Positions 5,184-6,075 of a stretch of 6,075 nt of DNA are shown piece by piece; the stretch's first letter is position 1, and every line of letters starts with the position of its first letter. The notes beneath the pieces were generated by a model that saw only the letters and a program-made list of their open reading frames with translations, made no database searches and was not told where the DNA came from. This DNA is from an uncultured Sulfurovum sp. (GTDB lineage: Bacteria > Campylobacterota > Campylobacteria > Campylobacterales > Sulfurovaceae). The translations under genes were made by a program, and so were the position numbers. The DNA lies in assembly GCA_947313765.1 (NCBI GenBank), contig CAMZNQ010000099.1, positions 1 through 6,075 of the forward strand, given 5' to 3'.

Positions 5184-6075
5184 TTAGATAAAGTTAATTA
5201 TCTCCTCTTTTATCTCCTCTTTCTCTACAATGATAGTGTGTTTAATCTCTTTGGTAAACAGACCATCAATCATAGGAGGAACAGTTACATTAGTATTGCT
5301 CTTAACCCACTCTAATGCTTTTGTATCATCAATAATATCTAAATTTCCTAATGCGTGAGCTACTGTTGTTGAGAATTTTGTCCACTCTGCTGTAGAGTAG
5401 ATAATAGTTTTTAACTCTTTATCTCTATCTTCTCTATATGATTTTATGCAAGTAGCTGTATGTGGGTCTAAAATATAACCCTTTTTAGCATATCTACTAA
5501 TCTCCTCTTCACACTCAATATCTGTACTATATGTTGCAGAAAAATCTGCTTGGATAGAGGATTTTTCTAATTCGGTCATAGTAAACTTATTTTTAGTTGC
5601 CAAATCTTCCATTAACTCTTTAGTACGCTCTGCTCCAAACTTATGAAATAGGATTCTCTCAATGTTTGAACTTTTTAAGATGTCCATTGCAGGTGATTTA
5701 CTCTTAATAAGCTCTCTAGTTGTTAAATCATACTCTCCACTCTCTATCCAATCTGTTAAGATATTATTTACATTTGAAGAGATAAGAATTTTTTCTACAG
5801 GAAGACCTGCCTCTTTAGCATAAAAACCACCAAGAGCATTTCCAAAGTTTCCAGAAGGAACAATAAGGTAAACATTTTCGCCCATTGTAATCTCATTTTT
5901 TCTAACTAACTCTAAATAGGAGTGTATATGATATATTGTTTGAAATATAATACGCCCAAAGTTAACTGAATTGGCAGCCGAAAGTTTAATCTTTTTACTC
6001 TCTAACTCTTCTTTAAAATCATCAGAAGCTAAAAGCTCTTTTAGCATATTTTGAGTATCATCAAAATTACCATGA
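5184..6075 (-). CDS. thrC: Threonine synthase, C-terminal 296 residues (5' end outside the window)
   Basis: Threonine synthase is a PLP enzyme that converts O-phosphohomoserine and water to threonine and phosphate, the last step of threonine synthesis, in the cytosol. The frame is open to the window edge: codons upstream of the ATG at 6047 read HGNFDDTQN and join the family motif GNFDD, so that internal ATG is not the start. VPSGNFGNALGGFYAKEAGLP is the glycine-rich loop that binds the PLP phosphate, followed by KILISSNVNNIL. SPAMDILKSSNIERILF is another strongly conserved family block, and DPHTATCI follows nearer the C-terminus. The PLP-binding lysine should lie in the missing N-terminal part; roughly 40 percent of a typical 450-500 aa protein is missing. 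It is the first visible gene of the minus-strand operon and ends 14 bp before mnmC. No sign of damage is seen in the visible part. Confidence 0.95.
   Translation of the reverse strand, partial: HGNFDDTQNMLKELLASDDFKEELESKKIKLSAANSVNFGRIIFQTIYHIHSYLELVRKNEITMGENVYLIVPSGNFGNALGGFYAKEAGLPVEKILISSNVNNILTDWIESGEYDLTTRELIKSKSPAMDILKSSNIERILFHKFGAERTKELMEDLATKNKFTMTELEKSSIQADFSATYSTDIECEEEISRYAKKGYILDPHTATCIKSYREDRDKELKTIIYSTAEWTKFSTTVAHALGNLDIIDDTKALEWVKSNTNVTVPPMIDGLFTKEIKHTIIVEKEEIKEEIINFI

Overview
The window is AT-rich, low-GC bacterial DNA. Protein style (Lys/Ile/Asn-rich), T-rich upstream regions, compact spacing and the kinds of genes present suggest a Campylobacterota (epsilonproteobacterial) genome of the Sulfurimonas/Sulfurovum/Arcobacter type. 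This assignment is by overall resemblance and was not searched.

Layout from left to right. A short gene-poor flank (1-105) is followed by a complete ISAs1-family insertion sequence (106-1556). It has 21-bp terminal inverted repeats with one mismatch and an intact 389-aa DDE transposase on the minus strand. Next is a 248-bp intergenic stretch (1557-1804) holding several inverted repeats, two of which look like terminators for the following minus-strand gene. That gene (1805-2182, minus) encodes a 125-aa lipoprotein with a six-cysteine C-terminal domain. It is divergent from a 296-aa class I SAM-dependent methyltransferase-like protein (2264-3154, plus), whose -10 box is placed so that its transcript may be leaderless. 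A second small lipoprotein gene (3224-3502, plus) with its own promoter carries one CxxC motif. In its annotated frame it runs through a terminator hairpin into the end of the convergent operon.

The right half is a tight minus-strand operon, in transcription order: thrC (threonine synthase, 5' end outside the window), a stand-alone FAD oxidoreductase matching the C-terminal half of the tRNA-modification enzyme MnmC, and a TehB-like small methyltransferase. The last two genes are joined by a TAATG stop/start overlap. The operon ends at a strong hairpin (3433-3458) whose loop contains the stop codon of the last gene.

I see no CRISPR array, tRNA, rRNA, defence cassette or clearly new multi-gene system. 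The most useful leads are the two convergent genes that both read into the shared terminator beside A7 homopolymers, the predicted leaderless methyltransferase mRNA, the stand-alone MnmC FAD domain, and the uncharacterised cysteine-rich lipoprotein.
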